Counted from the first letter of the stretch, positions 45,983-58,006 are shown. The stretch is DNA of 64,000 nt from Lithobates sylvaticus (GCA_028564925.1 CM053031.1:165467084-165531083); one strand, 5' to 3'. The notes: generated by a model from the letters alone, not told the origin. A program made the numbers and translations.

Positions 45983-48241
45983 ATCGATGCCGAAAAAGCA
46001 TTCGACAGGGTAGACTGGGGACTCATGGTCGGAACTCTGGAGACCATGGGAATTGGTCCCCGGATGATCAAATGGATAGGGGTTCTATATAATGACCCTC
46101 AGGCATTTGTGAAAGTCAATGGTGTCTCTTCTTCAAAATTCACAATGAAAAATGGCACCAGACAGGGATGCCCGCTATCTCCCCTGTTGTTTGTGCTATC
46201 CCTCGAACCCCTGCTGTCCGCTATCCGAATAAACCCGGATATCAAAGGGATTAATGTAGGGACAGATGAACACAAACTCGCAGCGTATGCGGACGATGTC
46301 TTGTTTTATATAACTAATCCAAGGATCACGATTCCGATCCTATTAAAAACTTTAAAGGAATATGGGGAGATATCAAATTTAAAAATAAACCCCAGGAAAT
46401 CCGAAATCTTAAAAATTAATATAAGTAAGCAGGAAGAAACCAAACTGAAAAAAGAATTTAATTTTCCCTGGAAAAATTAGATTAAATATCTAGGAATCAA
46501 ATTAGCACCCTCGGTTAAAGAAATAATTAATATTAACTTTATACCTCTATTGGATGAAATTAAAACCGAAATTAAAAATCTTTCAGCAACATCACTATCC
46601 TGGACCGGTAGGGTGAATGCGTCAAAGATGGTGCTCGTCCCAAAGATTCTCTATAAGCTACAAATGCTCCCTATATCACTTCCACAAATATTTTTTAAAA
46701 CTTTGAAAAGTTTAATATCAAAATACATATGGAATAATCAAAAACCAAGAATAGCTTTTAGTGTCCTATGCAGGGGAAAGAAACTAGGGGGGTTAGCGAT
46801 GCCGGACTTTCAAAAATATCATAATGCAATAGCCCTCACTCGGGTGATAGAGTGGGCGAAGGAGGCCAATGAAAAAAGATGGGTGAGACTAGAAAAAGAA
46901 ATGAGTGGCACACAGTTGGGAAGAATAATTTGGAACCCACCACAATATAGAAGCATGGGATTAGGTACACACGAAATTACACATACAGCTTTAAAAATAT
47001 GGGACAGGATTCACGCACTAAAAAAATGGACATACAATTCTCCACTAATTTACTTAAGTCAGAATGACTTTTTTACACCGGGGAAAAAAGAGGTGGGGGG
47101 AAATTGGATAAAAAAAGAAAATGCACAAATAAAAGATATAATACACCAAGGTAAAATTAAAACGTTTCAAACACTGAGTAGTGACACCGGGTTAATGAAA
47201 ATAGATGTGTGGCGGTTCCTCCAACTGAGTCACTTTATCGAAAAATTGCCCCACCCATTAAGAGGGAAGGAAGAATACAGACCATTAGAAAAGCTTTGTT
47301 TAAAAGCCAACTCAAAAAAGAACATAGGGAGAATATATAGAATTCAAACGGAGGGAGACGACTTGGAGGACCCGCCCTACATAAAAAAGTGGGAAAAAGA
47401 ATTAGGAACACGATGTAGTACACAGAAAGTGAAGATAATTCTAAAATTATTACACAATTCAGCGGTGGATAATAGGTCGACTGAGACTAATTTCAAATGC
47501 CTCGCTAGGTGGTACATCACACCCGACAAAATGAGTAGATATTCAGTAGATCAATCTGCAGAGTGCTGGCGTGGGTGTAAACAAGTGGGAAATACAGCCC
47601 ATATTTGGTGGGAATGCCCTGTCATTAAAAAGTATTGGGACGAAGTCCGCCAGTTAATAAAGGACGTCATGGGGCGGAAATTGCAGATGACCCATGGACA
47701 TGTCTGTTCCACGGGACAGATCTCCCCATCAAACAATACAAAAATACATTAATCCTCATAGTTTTAAACGAAGCAAAAAACCTTATCCCCAGAAACTGGA
47801 GAGCAGCAGAGAGCCCAAAAATCAGGGATCTAATATTCCAGATAAGTAAGATACAAATTTTAGAGAATACTGATGAGAAAGGGGACAGGAACGAAGCGGG
47901 TAGTGATAGGAGGGATATATGGACAGCTTGGAAAGAATATAAAAATACATGGAAATACGCTGAAGAGGTTTCACGATAAATTTTTCATAGAGTATACGGT
48001 ACTAGAATAACAACAAGTAACGGCTGGGCTAAAATTGATTGCAAGGTGGGTGCGGGAGGGTTGGAGGGGGATGGGTAATTACATGACTAAATAAAAAAAA
48101 AAAAAAAAAAAACGAAAATACCACAATGATGTGACTTAATGCTAGAGACAGAAATGAACATTAAGTTGAATAAAAGTCTCTTTCACGAACGCTGAGGTGG
48201 TTAAAAAAATAAAAATAAAATAAAAAAAATAAATAAATAAA
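45983..48241 (+). mobile_element. 5'-truncated LINE inserted in the outer LINE
   Basis: It is flanked by a perfect 16-bp target-site duplication, AAGCCACAGTACTGCA (45967-45982 and 48242-48257). It starts inside the RT domain and ends in an A-rich tail built of AAAT and AAATAAAT units, a usual result of target-primed reverse transcription. Confidence 0.92.
45985..47979 (+). pseudogene. LINE ORF2, RT to C-terminus, lightly damaged
   Basis: Reads AIDAEKAFDRVDWG, then KNGTRQGCPLSPLLFVLSLE, AAYADDVLFYITNP (catalytic YADD intact), IKYLGIKLAP, LSWTGRVNASKMVLVPKILY, LISKYIWNNQKPRI, GGLAMPDFQKYHNAI and, at the end, CWRGCKQVGNTAHIWWEC. One frame covers 45985-47690 with a single TAG at 46478. A frameshift near 47680 moves the last part (PWTCLFHGTDLPIKQYKNTL and NEAKNLIPRNW) to another frame ending at 47979. 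The first part of ORF2 is absent because of 5' truncation. Confidence 0.92.
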
Positions 48242-49060
48242 AAGCCACAGTACTGCAGAGAATAATAGATTGGGTTCATGGTGCTTCCCAGAAAAAATGG
48301 GTGCAACTGGAGGAAAACTTAAGCGAAGTGGCTTTGAGCAAGATAATCTGGCTGCCAGGGCAATACAGAAGCCTTGCTAAGGATTTGCCCCCGGTTACAA
48401 AAGAGAATTTAAGATTGTGGGATAATTTACATAAAAATACACTCTGTCAGTACAATAGTCTCTTAATGCCTCTTTCAGGTACAAACTATATAAATTGGTA
48501 ACGAAGTGGTATTATGTTTTAACAAAACTGCAGAAGATTAACCCTGATATATCATCTCTGTGCTGGAGGGAATGTGGGGGTGAGGGAACACATACCCATA
48601 TTTGGTGGTTCTGCCCCTTGATTCAGACTTATTGGAAGGAGGTGTTCAGTCTAATCAAGAAGATTAGTAATGTAGAAGTTAGGCAGAACCCTTGGAAATG
48701 TCTGTTCCATGCCACAGGTGACTCAAAGAAAAAATATAAAGTGACCATCACACCATTTCTGCTAAACTCAGCAAAATTAATAATTCCAAAGTATTGAAAA
48801 GTAAAGAATAGTCCGGCAATAAAGGACTGGTTTAGGGAAGTGGATAGAACTAGGCTAATGGAAGAATTAATATCTATACAGAATGATACTGGAGATAGAT
48901 TCCATAAAACTTGGAGTAGTTGGCTTGAGCTTAAACAATCCCCAAGTTATATGCGCTACATGGGTACTGAGACTGGCCCTTGGGAGGTGAGTGGGGATAC
49001 AGGGGAAACCCTGTGAGGGGGGTAGTGAGAGATGATTAAAGGTCGAGAGGTTGGGCACTA

Positions 49061-49510
49061 TTTGGTATTGGGTTACCCTCTGCCTTCCTCAAACCTTGTC
49101 TGTCTCCTTCTCTCTCTCTTTCTCCCCCCCTGTTTCCCCGGCCCTTTTTTTGAAGGAGGTGGTGGGGGATCACAGGTATGGGTGGAGCTGAGTAGGCACT
49201 GTATTCAGGTGTCTTGGGGCACACTCTACAACAGACACTTTTTAATAGATATGAATATAAATCTGATACGAATAGAGATTGGAGGTTTTCATAGACAACT
49301 TTTGGGGGTTGGGCACTCTTGATAGGGGAAACTGGGGAGCATCTCATATGTAGGGCCTCCCAGGCTCCCCTTCCTACACAATAAACAGTATTGTTAGTAA
49401 ATATTTCCATCCCTAAGTGGGGGGGAGGGTGGGGGAAAAAATGGAGTAAGGGAACACAGGTTTGGGAGAACAAAGCAGACACTGCATATAGTTGTTTTGG
49501 GACACATCCT
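49061..49510 (+). other. Probable LINE 3' UTR
   Basis: Non-coding, with two loosely similar halves: GGCACTGTATTCAGGTGTC followed by GGGGCACACTCTAC near 49195, and GACACTGCATATAGTTG followed by GGGACACATCCT near 49478. It ends exactly at a TTAA element. Confidence 0.45.
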
Positions 49511-49949
49511 TTAACCACTTCCATACTGGGACATTGTCATATGATGTTCCACAGGAGCACTCTGCCATCCTGGGCAGGCGTCATATGATGTCTTCTCTGC
49601 TTCTCACCACTCCTGCGGGCACCCGGGGGTGCGATCTTTACTACGTGACCGACTGTGTCCCTAGGGGCACGCAGAGCAGCGATCTGGGACGAGGCTTGTC
49701 ACCCTGACACAGCCCAGCCCTGAATGTGGTAAAGAGCCAATGAAATTGTCTGTTTACCATTTGAGCGGCTGTGTCCAATCACAGCCGGTCACAGAATGTC
49801 AACAAACCGTGGTAACGAGCTGTTACCGGATTCTCCTCCTCACACACTGATCGTGTGTGAGGATGAGATTGCAGTAACAGCTCGTTACCACTTTCAGTGC
49901 ACACCAATCACACTGATTGCCCCCCTAATAAAGAGAACCTGTCACCACC

Positions 49950-50135
49950 CATCAAAGTACCTGTCACCAGCCCATTAAAGTACCTGTCACAGCTTATCTG
50001 AGTACCCGAGTACCTGTAACCAGCCCATCAGAGTTCCCGAGTACCTGTCACCAGCCCATCTGAGTATCCGAGTACCTGTCACAACCCATCTGAGTACCCA
50101 AGTACCTGTCACAATCCATCCGAGTACCTGAGTAC
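49950..50135. repeat. Minisatellite, ~20-35 bp units
   Basis: GTACCTGTCACCAGCCCATC and close variants with CGAGTACCTGTCAC repeat at least seven times. Confidence 0.85.
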
Positions 50136-50384
50136 CTAAATGCCTTGGAATGTTTACTTTCCAAAAGGGCGTCATTTTGGGAGTATTTGTACTTTCCTGA
50201 CATTTCAGGACCTCAAGAGGTGAGATAGGCCGTCAGTACATTAGGTGTGATCAATTTTCAATGATTTGCATCATAGCTTGTAGACTCTATAACTTTCACA
50301 AAGACCAAATAATATACACTTATTTGGGTTATTTTTACCAAAGATATGTAGCAGTATGAATTTTGGCCCAAATTTATGAACAAA

Positions 50385-50860
50385 AATTACTCACAGTGGA
50401 ACTATGGATTATGAGCATATTCCAGGAGAATGCTTGTAATCCAAACCACTCGCATATCAAAGCGAGTTTCCCCATAGAAATCAATGGAAACAAAGATAAT
50501 TTGTTCCACATTGACTTCTATTGCATCCCTTACCGCATGTGGCCAGAGTTGGGGGGCCAGAGAAACTCGAAAATACTCAGAGAGTGATCGGATGCACTAA
50601 GAAACCGTCGGAAAGGCTCGTAAACACTCAGGAATGGAGTATTTCTGAGTATTTCCGAGTGGCTCTGAATGGCTCCGAGTGTCACCGGCGCCCCCGCACC
50701 TCTGGCCAAATGCAGTTCTGCACACCGCAGAGGCTTGAATCCTGCTCATTTTGCAAGACAACACTCGCAAACCGAGTCAGGATTTTAAAAAGATAATAGC
50801 TTGTATTGCAAAATGCTCGTTAACCACGTTACTCGCAATCCGAGGTTCCATTTTATTTGC
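50385..50860. mobile_element. MITE-like inverted-repeat element
   Basis: The left end reads CAGTGGAACTATGGATTATG and the right end, inverted, reads AATGGAACCTCGGATTGCGA. Inside, CTCGCATATCAAAGCGAG and CTCGCAAACCGAG motifs are mirrored. It lies within the TTAA element. The superfamily is not assigned. Confidence 0.6.
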
Positions 50861-51105
50861 AAAATTGTATCATAGATACTAAAAAAAAAGTGTTTTTTTT
50901 CTCAAAAATGTCGCTATTTTTGTACTTATGTTGCAAAAAATAAAAAACCTAGTGCTGATTAAATACCAACAAAAGAAAGCTCTATCTGTGTGAAAAAAAT
51001 CAATAAACAATTTTGTTTGGGTACAAAGTTGCATGACTGAGTAATTGGCATTGAAAATGTGAGAGCACTAAAAGCTGAAAATTGGTCTGGGCAGGAAGTG
51101 TTTAT

Positions 51106-51450
51106 ATATGATACAATCCTGTAAGCAATATTCTACAAGTAAAGCTCATATGACCAACTCCCTATTTTGTGAAAAAACAAATAGATAAATAAATAAACCT
51201 CACAGTACTGCAAACCCAATCCTGCAAAGGAAAGCTGTAAAGAAAATGTTTCAGAAAAAATATGCTATTTATATCTATAGTCCTGTGAGGAAAAAAGAAA
51301 ACTTTTTTGTATACCCCCACCACAGTTTCTTTAGGGGAAAAAAAACAATACCACAATACCACAATTCTGTGAAAGGAAAACAGAGAAAACCCCCCTTCAG
51401 TCCAAATCCTGCAAAGGAAGTTTCAGAAATAGGCGTATTTTCAAATTTTA
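51106..51450. other. A-rich unassigned sequence
   Basis: AATCCTGCAAAGGAA with a nearby GTTTCAGAAA occurs twice (about 51220 and 51403), so a short duplication is present. Nothing else is recognised. Confidence 0.4.
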
Positions 51451-51451
51451 T

Positions 51452-54400
51452 GTGCCACAAAAAACATATGTTTCTAGACTTCTGGCAGACCTCAAGAAAT
51501 CACACACCCAAATAGCGTTCCTACAGGAAACATACTTTAAGCAACAGGCAGTACCTAGGCTCAGCAATAAGCACTTCCCCATAGTGTATCATGCCCCTTC
51601 TCCCATCTCCAAATCTAAAGGGGTCAGTATATTGATTGCTAAGGCAATCCCGTGGACCCTGCTAGAGATGAGGGCTGACCCACAGGGCCGCTATTTCCTC
51701 GTTAAAGGGAAAATTAGAAGTACCACAGAGACCCTGATGAACGTGTATTTTCCGAACTCTGTTCAGCTTACATTTATGAGATCTTTGACCCGATTATTCT
51801 AGAGGCCAGAGAAGGTGTATTTTTGATGGGTGGAGACTTTAACTTCGCGCAGGAACCCCTCCTAGACGTCTCCAGGGGGACGCCTCATCTCGCATTCTCA
51901 CACCTCAAAAAATTAAAAGAATAACTGTTGGGTTTGAATTTAGTCGATCCCTGGCGGGTCATGAACCCAGAGGAGAGGGATTATGATTACTTCTCCTCGG
52001 TACACCGCACTTACTCCAGGATCGACTATTTCCAGATACAACATAGAGATCTGCCATTGGTCGCCTCCTCCCAGATTGATCACATTTCCTTCTCGGACCA
52101 CGCTCCGATCCATGTGACCCTGAATTTGGAATCTGACTCCCGTTCTCCGCCCACATGGAAACTTAATGAGTCTCTCTTACAAACACCCGAGATACGTAAA
52201 GAAATAGCAGATACTATTACCCATTATTTCAGGGAAAACGCAAACCCAAATGCGAACCCACCCTTGAACCCTATGTGCATTTGGGAGGCACATAAATGCG
52301 TGGTGCGGGGAGTGCTGATCCGTATTGGTTCCCAAAAAAACCGAGAGAGAACCAAGCAAATTGATTCCCTGATAGCCAAGGTGCGCTCCCTCGAACTACT
52401 CCATAAGTGGTCATTAGCAGAAGCTCACCTAGAATCCTTGGTCAGGACTAGGAAAGAGTTAAAAGACCTCTTGTACCAAAAAACAATACGGAACATGACA
52501 TGGGCAAGACGCTCGTTCTTTGAATTCTCCAATAAACCCGGTGCTATGCTGGCAAGAGCTTTAAGAGGTCCGAGGCAGCGCACCTTTATCCCTCACATAA
52601 CGACCACGCAGGGTACCAAAGTACACACATCACGGGACATAGCTAGAGAATTCTATGACTATTACCGTAAGCTCTATAACCTTCATGAAGGGGTAGCGGG
52701 GGAGACGATAACATCTAAAAAAGCAGCAGCAGATGAATACATCAGGGCCTCCGGTATGCCAACCTTGCCCACTGAAATACGCGACTCGCTAGAGTCTGAC
52801 ATCACGGCGGAAGAATTTCTGACAGCTGTAGCTCAAACTAAACCAAGGAAGGCACCGGGGCCGGATGGCTTCATTCTGACCTATTATAGTACCATACGCG
52901 GCGTCCCTGACACCCCACTTCTTAAGTGCATATAACAACCTAAAAGGGAACAATAGTATGCCCACAGACTCATTAAGGGCGTATATATCGCTATTACCGA
53001 AGGAAGGGAAAGACCTGTCACAGTGTGGGAACTATCGCCCAATCGCACTTTTAAATATAGATCTGAAACTCTATGCGAAAATCCTCTCCAACAGACTAAT
53101 ACCGCATGTCCCGAGCTTGATACACCTGGACCAGGTGGGGTTCGTACCGTTGAGAGAGGCTAGGGACAATACGACTCGGGTCCTTAACTTGATTCACACG
53201 GCGAGAACACAGCAAAGGCCTTTTCTCCTACTCTCTACTGACGCAGAAAAGGCTTTCGACAGGGTGGCCTGGCATTTTATACAGGCCACCCTGGAGCACA
53301 TTGGATTAGGTCCCAATATGCGGAGATGGATCTCGTCTCTGTACTCGCAACAATCTGCGGCGGTACGAATAAATGACTGGCGCTCAGAATTTTTCCCAAT
53401 CGCCAATGGAACGAGACAGGGGTGTCCCCTGTCCCCCCTCATTTTTATTTTAACATTAGAACCGTTAATGTGCCATGTCAGGAACAACCCAAACATCACC
53501 GGCATACAAAAACCATTGGCACACCATAAGATCGCAGCGTATGCCGATGACCTGATCTTTTTTGTAACCAACCCCTGCATCTCCCTCCCTAACATACTAG
53601 AAGCCGTTCGGACATACGGCAACCTTTCAAACTATAAGGTCAATTGTGCCAAGTCTGCGATTCTGAACATTTCTGTCCCAGAGACGGAAGCGCGATCTCT
53701 GCGCACATCTTTCACTTTTCATTGGGCAGACAAATCAATACGCTACCTAGGTATTGACATTACCTCGGACTTGCCACATTTGTATCTACAGAACTATATC
53801 CCCCTATTGCGTAAATTGAAAGTAGACCTGGAGAAGTGGCACTTGCTGACACTGACGTGGTTTGGGCGTTGTAACGCCTTTAAGATGACAGCACTTCGAG
53901 GATTATATACATATTCCAAACACTACCGATCCGAATCCCCCTGACATTCTTTAACCAACTGAAGGCACTCAATAGAAATTTTATATGGGCACGTAGGCCA
54001 CCCAGAACCAAAATGCAGACTTTATCCAGACCAAAAGAAAAAGGAGGACTAGGCCTTCCGGACTTGCGTAGGTATTATAGGGCTTCATTACTAGCTAGAG
54101 TAGTCGACTGGCATTGCAACAAAGAACACAAACAGTGGGTGGAGATGGAGATGGAAGACACATCCGTCCCATTACTAACTTCCCCATGGCTCACGGCAGC
54201 CCTCCCAAAAGACATGAGGGAACATCCGCTGATAGGGGCTACACTGACGACTGTACGGAGACTGTTCCGCGACACACACATTTCACCGCTTCCATCCCCT
54301 TTGACTCCCATTGTCGGGAACCCAGACTTTGCCCCAGGCTTTACTAACAAAAAACTGAGACAGCTGACGGCAGTAGGGAGACATCGCCTAGGGGAAATTT

Positions 54401-55474
54401 GGCCATCAGGGGAACTTCTGACCTCGCAGGCTATCTCTGAGCTCACAGACACACCACTTGACATGTTCAGTACATATCAACTCCGTCACTTCCTGCAAGC
54501 AATTAAAAAGAGTTCTTACACACCACGAAATCTAACTCCTTTTGAATCCATTTGCCACAAAAGCGACCCGGTTCGGCACACCCTCTCCCTTCTGTACAAC
54601 ATGTTACTTAATCTAGACGAAATGCCAACCCCGACATTTATTCATCAGTGGGAAAGGGACCTGGAAACCCAATTCACCCCACAGCAAACGGAAAAAAATT
54701 CTGGTATTAGCGCACAAGGCCTCCATAGCAAACCAATATCAGGAATCGGGATACAAAATAGTCTCTCGTTGGTATAGGGTCCCGTACTTACTTAAAGTGG
54801 AAGTAAACCCCCCTATCGTTTTCAGCCAAGGAAGCTGCCATCTTTGCCTCTGTTTAATCTTCAACTACCACAGTGCTGCACATGTGATCCATTATGACAC
54901 CAGCCATTGGATAGTTTGACTGTTTGGTTGAGAGCACAGCCAATGTGCAGTTAGCATTCACGGCATGCCATTTTTTTTTAGACTGTTAAATCAATGGGTT
55001 TACTTCCGCTTTAACAAGTTCAGTAATTCGATTCCAGATAAATGTTGGAGGTGCAATACGGGCGTAGGAACCATGGGGCACATCTTTTGGGCTTGCCTGG
55101 CACTGGGGACGTTCTGGGAGGAGGTGACGGCAACAATAAAAAGTTTGACTTCTGTAGAACTAAAAGATAACCCTGCTGCGTGCCTTCTCCACCTATCAGA
55201 GAGACCCATCCATAAGTACAAAAAGACATTGACGATGCAACTACTAAATGCGGCAAGGGCCTGCATTCCAGCATTGTGGCGTCAGCCCCAACGCCCGACC
55301 AGGGTCCTGTGGTACTCGAAAGTTAATCACATCCTTAAGATGGAAGAACTGACAGCCACCCTATACAACAGGGAAGAACAATTCTGTGATAAGTGGAGAC
55401 CCTGGAGATACTTTACTGGTACACAGGAATATATACATGAGATAACCCTTGCTATTACCCCAGAAATCGGTTAA
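51452..55474 (+). pseudogene. LINE ORF2: endonuclease, RT, Cys-rich end
   Basis: Endonuclease part: LLADLKKSHTQIAFLQETYF (Glu), KGVSILIAKAIPWTLL, MGGDFNFAQEP near 51827, YSRIDYFQI, ISFSDHAPIHVTL (the SDH motif intact). RT part: TKPRKAPGPDGFILTYYST, YISLLPKEGKDLSQCGNYRP, IALLNIDLKLYAKIL, LDQVGFVPLREARDN, STDAEKAFDRVAW, NGTRQGCPLSPLIFILTLEP, AAYADDLIFFVTNP (catalytic YADD intact). C-terminal: GGLGLPDLRRYYRASLLARV, CWRCNTGVGTMGHIFWAC. About four frameshifts (near 51800, 52900, 53905 and 54700) and a TAA at 51921 break it. All key catalytic motifs except the first endonuclease Asn are visible. Confidence 0.92.
54796..55010. mobile_element. TTAA MITE, 215 bp, inside LINE ORF2
   Basis: Flanked by TTAA (54792-54795 and 55011-55014). 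The TIRs are AGTGGAAGTAAACCC and the complement of AGCGGAAGTAAACCC. Taking it out with one TTAA gives continuous ORF2 text, RVPYLLNKFSNSIPDKCW, so the insertion site is precise. Confidence 0.93.
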
Positions 55475-55978
55475 ACGCTTGACTCATTTAACCAACAACT
55501 AGGTGGGCGGACACATTACCCCTACATGGGCAATGATGGCCTGGCATATCTCCCCTCCCCCCCCCCGTTTTTGTTTTGTATCCCTCCTTTCCTTTTTTCC
55601 AACTTCCTTCTTCTATTTCTCATTCCTTTCCTCTAAACATAGCCGATAACTTCATCTGCAATTTCCAAGTTGCTGTATGAGAAGCGAGTTCGCAAGTACA
55701 GGGGAGCAGTGCTGACCCCTCCCCTTGGGCAGAATGACATGGGTAGTTTATAGATCATCTGGCAGACCACCTTTCTAATTATTACCCTAATCACAGATAT
55801 GACAGAGACACCTTTATCTGAAGTGATTCGGCAGAGTTCATAATGTGTAATGGCATACGATTGTCGTGCTTTAAATATGTTTAAAATATGTTTGGACTGT
55901 TAAAAGTTGTACTGTTAAGTGTACTCTACAGTTTGTTTTTGTCCAATGTACAACCAAATAAAAGAATTAAAAAAAAAA

Positions 55979-56216
55979 TAATATATTACCTGAGAATACT
56001 TGATCTATATGTAATAAGCCCCTAGTTCAGGTTTTACTGGGTTATGCCACAAGGAGGTAAATCCAAAAAAGCCTGTAAGTTTTAATGAGGTTTTTAAGGC
56101 ATCTCAGACTCTACGCAGGAGGACTGCAGTGGGGGATGAGGATGGGAGAGAAGGCAAGTTTATCTCTAAATGGGAGATTGCAGGCAAAGCAGGGTCAGAG
56201 TTAGTATTTAGGCAAA
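55979..56216. other. Unassigned spacer
   Basis: No gene or repeat terminus is recognised. Confidence 0.4.
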
Positions 56217-56950
56217 CTACAGGGTCGTATCCTCGACATATAGGAATATTTTCTCCTCCAGCCTGCCTCTACGAAATCCAACGATTGATGGCCTGTTACG
56301 CATCGGGATAGCCAAGGGCTCAATCGCCAAAGCAAAGAGGAGGGGAGACATGGGGCATCCCTGCTGCGTACCCCTATACAGGGAGAAGGAGGGGGATATG
56401 TCATTATGAACAAGGATCCGAACACGAGAGGCTGAATAAACTACCCAAACCCAATTTAAGAATCTAGGTCTCAGGCCAAATCTCAAAAGGATTTCCCAGA
56501 GGTAGGGCCACTCCACACTATCAAAGGCTTTAGCCGCATCTAAAGAAAGAATGGCCCTACCTCCTGGATGATCCACTGGTATCTGTAGGTTAAGGAAAAG
56601 GCACCTGATGCTGTTGGCTGTTGATCTAGAGGGGATAAACTCCAATTGATGAGGGTGAATCAGCCTGCCAATAACTTTCAATATCCTAGTGGCTAACACG
56701 TGAGCTAAGAGTTTTAGATCCGTGTTCTATAAAGATATCAGGCGATAAGAATCTGGGAGAAGTTTGTCTTTGCCTGGCTTAGGAATCACAATTATAATAG
56801 CTTACTGCATAGAGTTTGGTAAAACACCAACATTTGCTGCCTCATGTATAGCCTTCAGAAGAGTGGATAAAAGAATCGTCCCATACCTAGTATAAACCTC
56901 AGCTGGTATACCAAAATAATTAGAGCTCAACTGGGCCCAGTAGTAATCAT
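56217..56950 (-). pseudogene. LINE RT fragment (minus strand)
   Basis: The minus-strand frame at 56217-56699 reads LATRILKVIGRLIHPHQLEF, LSLDAAKAFDSVEWPYLWEI, YRGTQQGCPMSPLLFALAIE and EEKIFLYVEDTTL. The catalytic box is altered from the usual YADD to YVED. Weaker text continues to about 56950. It differs in wording from the other LINEs here, so it is probably another L1-clade family. Only part of the RT domain is present. Confidence 0.82.
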
Positions 56951-56996
56951 AAATAAATGTGTGTAGAAATTTTGTTTAATGACATGGCCATAACTA

Positions 56997-57580
56997 GGGA
57001 TGAGCTGAACATCCCCCGGTTTGGTTCACAGCAGAACATGCGAACAGGCAAAAAATTAGTTCGAACACCATTAAAGTCTATGGGACACGAACGTGAAAAA
57101 TCTAAAGTGCTAATTTTAAAGGCTTATATGCAAGTTATTGCCATAAAAAGTGGGGACCCGGGTCCTGCCCCAGGGGACATGTATCAATGCAAAAAAGTTT
57201 TAAAAACGTCAGTTTTTTTCAGGGGGCAGTGATTTTAATAATGCTTGAAGTAAAATAATAAAAATTAAATATTCCTTTAAATATCATGCCTGGGGTGTCC
57301 TTAGTATGCCTGTAAAGTAGTGCATCTTTCCCATGTTTATAACAGTGCCACAGCAAAATTACATTTCTACAGGAAAAAATGTCATTTAAAACTGCTCGCA
57401 GCTGTAATGTAATGTTAGATGCCGCCAATATAGATAAAAATACCAAAAATACAAAAAAAAATGGTGTGGAAGACACCCCCAAAATCCATACCTGTCCTTT
57501 CAGGTCTGGTATGAATATTAAGGGGAACCCTGCTCCCAAATTTCTTAAAAAATGGCGTGGGGGTCACCCAGGCACTATAT
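56997..57580 (+). mobile_element. hAT-related non-autonomous repeat, left part
   Basis: It begins TAGGGATGAGCTGAACATC, the same terminus as the hAT at 26347, and continues with homologous text (GGCTTATATGCAAGTTATTG, AATATTCCTTTAAATATC and the GGTCTGGTATGAATATTAAG stretch). No right terminus is found before 57580. Confidence 0.75.
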
Positions 57581-57737
57581 ACTCTGAACAGCAGTATATA
57601 TACACTATACAGCCTCCCCTATATACTCTGCAGAAAATTGGATCTTAGGTGTTGGTGGTTCCAGAACACTGTAAGCCCTCACAATTACTCTTGTTGGGTT
57701 CAGAAACGGGACTTGTTGTGAAATATTATATCAAGAA
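57581..57737. other. Spacer before the last hAT
   Basis: Short tandem TATATAC-type text near 57590-57625; no gene. Confidence 0.4.
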
Positions 57738-57860
57738 TAGGGATGGGCCCGGTGTTCAATTCAAACCCATGTTCGAATCCAACATCGGGCGTTCGACCGC
57801 TCGTCGAGACCAGAACTATGTGGGCCGTTCGCATTAAATTTGTGTGATGCGAACGGTTCA

Positions 57861-58006
57861 CAATGCACTGCGCCAGTCGCAGTGCATTGCTGGCTGATGA
57901 TTGGCCAAGCATGCACTGTGACCCCGCATGCTTGGCAAATCATAGAGCCAGCAGCGAGGAGAGCAATAATTGGCCACAGGCAGGATGCCTGTGGACAATT
58001 ATAGCT
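57861..58006. repeat. Three subterminal hairpins
   Basis: CAATGCACTGCG (57861-57872) pairs perfectly with 57878-57889. GATTGGCCAAGCATGC (57899-57914) pairs with 57926-57941 with one mismatch. ATAATTGGCCACAGGCA (57966-57982) pairs with 57986-58002 with one mismatch and flanking GAGC/GCTC symmetry. They lie between the terminus and the TATA box. Subterminal repeats are known binding sites for hAT transposases; a binding role here is inference. Confidence 0.88.

Larger units (their letters stand above)
45820..49060 (+). mobile_element. Outer LINE, interrupted by another LINE
   Basis: The ORF2 text at 45820-45982 (LINRFIWKHKSPRISHKILV, GKYHEATVLQ in shifted frames) continues at 48258 with RIIDWVHG, directly after an inserted LINE. 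Further pieces are WVQLEENLSEVALSKIIWLP, WYYVLTKLQKINPD and the Cys/His cluster CWRECGGEGTHTHIWWFC near 48565-48620. Part of the ORF is missing around 48500, where NYINW runs straight into KWYYVL. The 3' UTR probably reaches about 49500. Confidence 0.78.
49515..51105. mobile_element. TTAA (piggyBac-like) non-autonomous element with inserts
   Basis: It starts directly after TTAA (49511-49514) with CCACTTCCATACTGGGAC, similar to the left end of the element at 3324. The right part (50880-51105) is inverted text including AATTTTGTTTGGGTACAAAG and GGCAGGAAGTG; the terminal TTAA there is eroded. Inside are a hairpin pair (GTAACGAGCTGTTACC against GTAACAGCTCGTTACC, near 49813 and 49875), a short minisatellite and another MITE. 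Confidence 0.65.
51451..55978 (+). mobile_element. L1/Tx1-like LINE, nearly whole ORF2
   Basis: The longest continuous LINE in the window. It begins close to the start of ORF2 (5'-truncated; ORF1 absent) and ends at AATAAAAGAATT plus an A run (55960-55978). ORF2 spans 51452-55474, the 3' UTR 55475-55978. A 215-bp TTAA MITE sits in the ORF at 54796-55010. Confidence 0.88.

Noticed and set aside
51202-51213. CACAGTACTGCA as a third copy of the 45967 target-site duplication
   Set aside because: Only 12 bases match and the flanks are unrelated; a chance match is likely.
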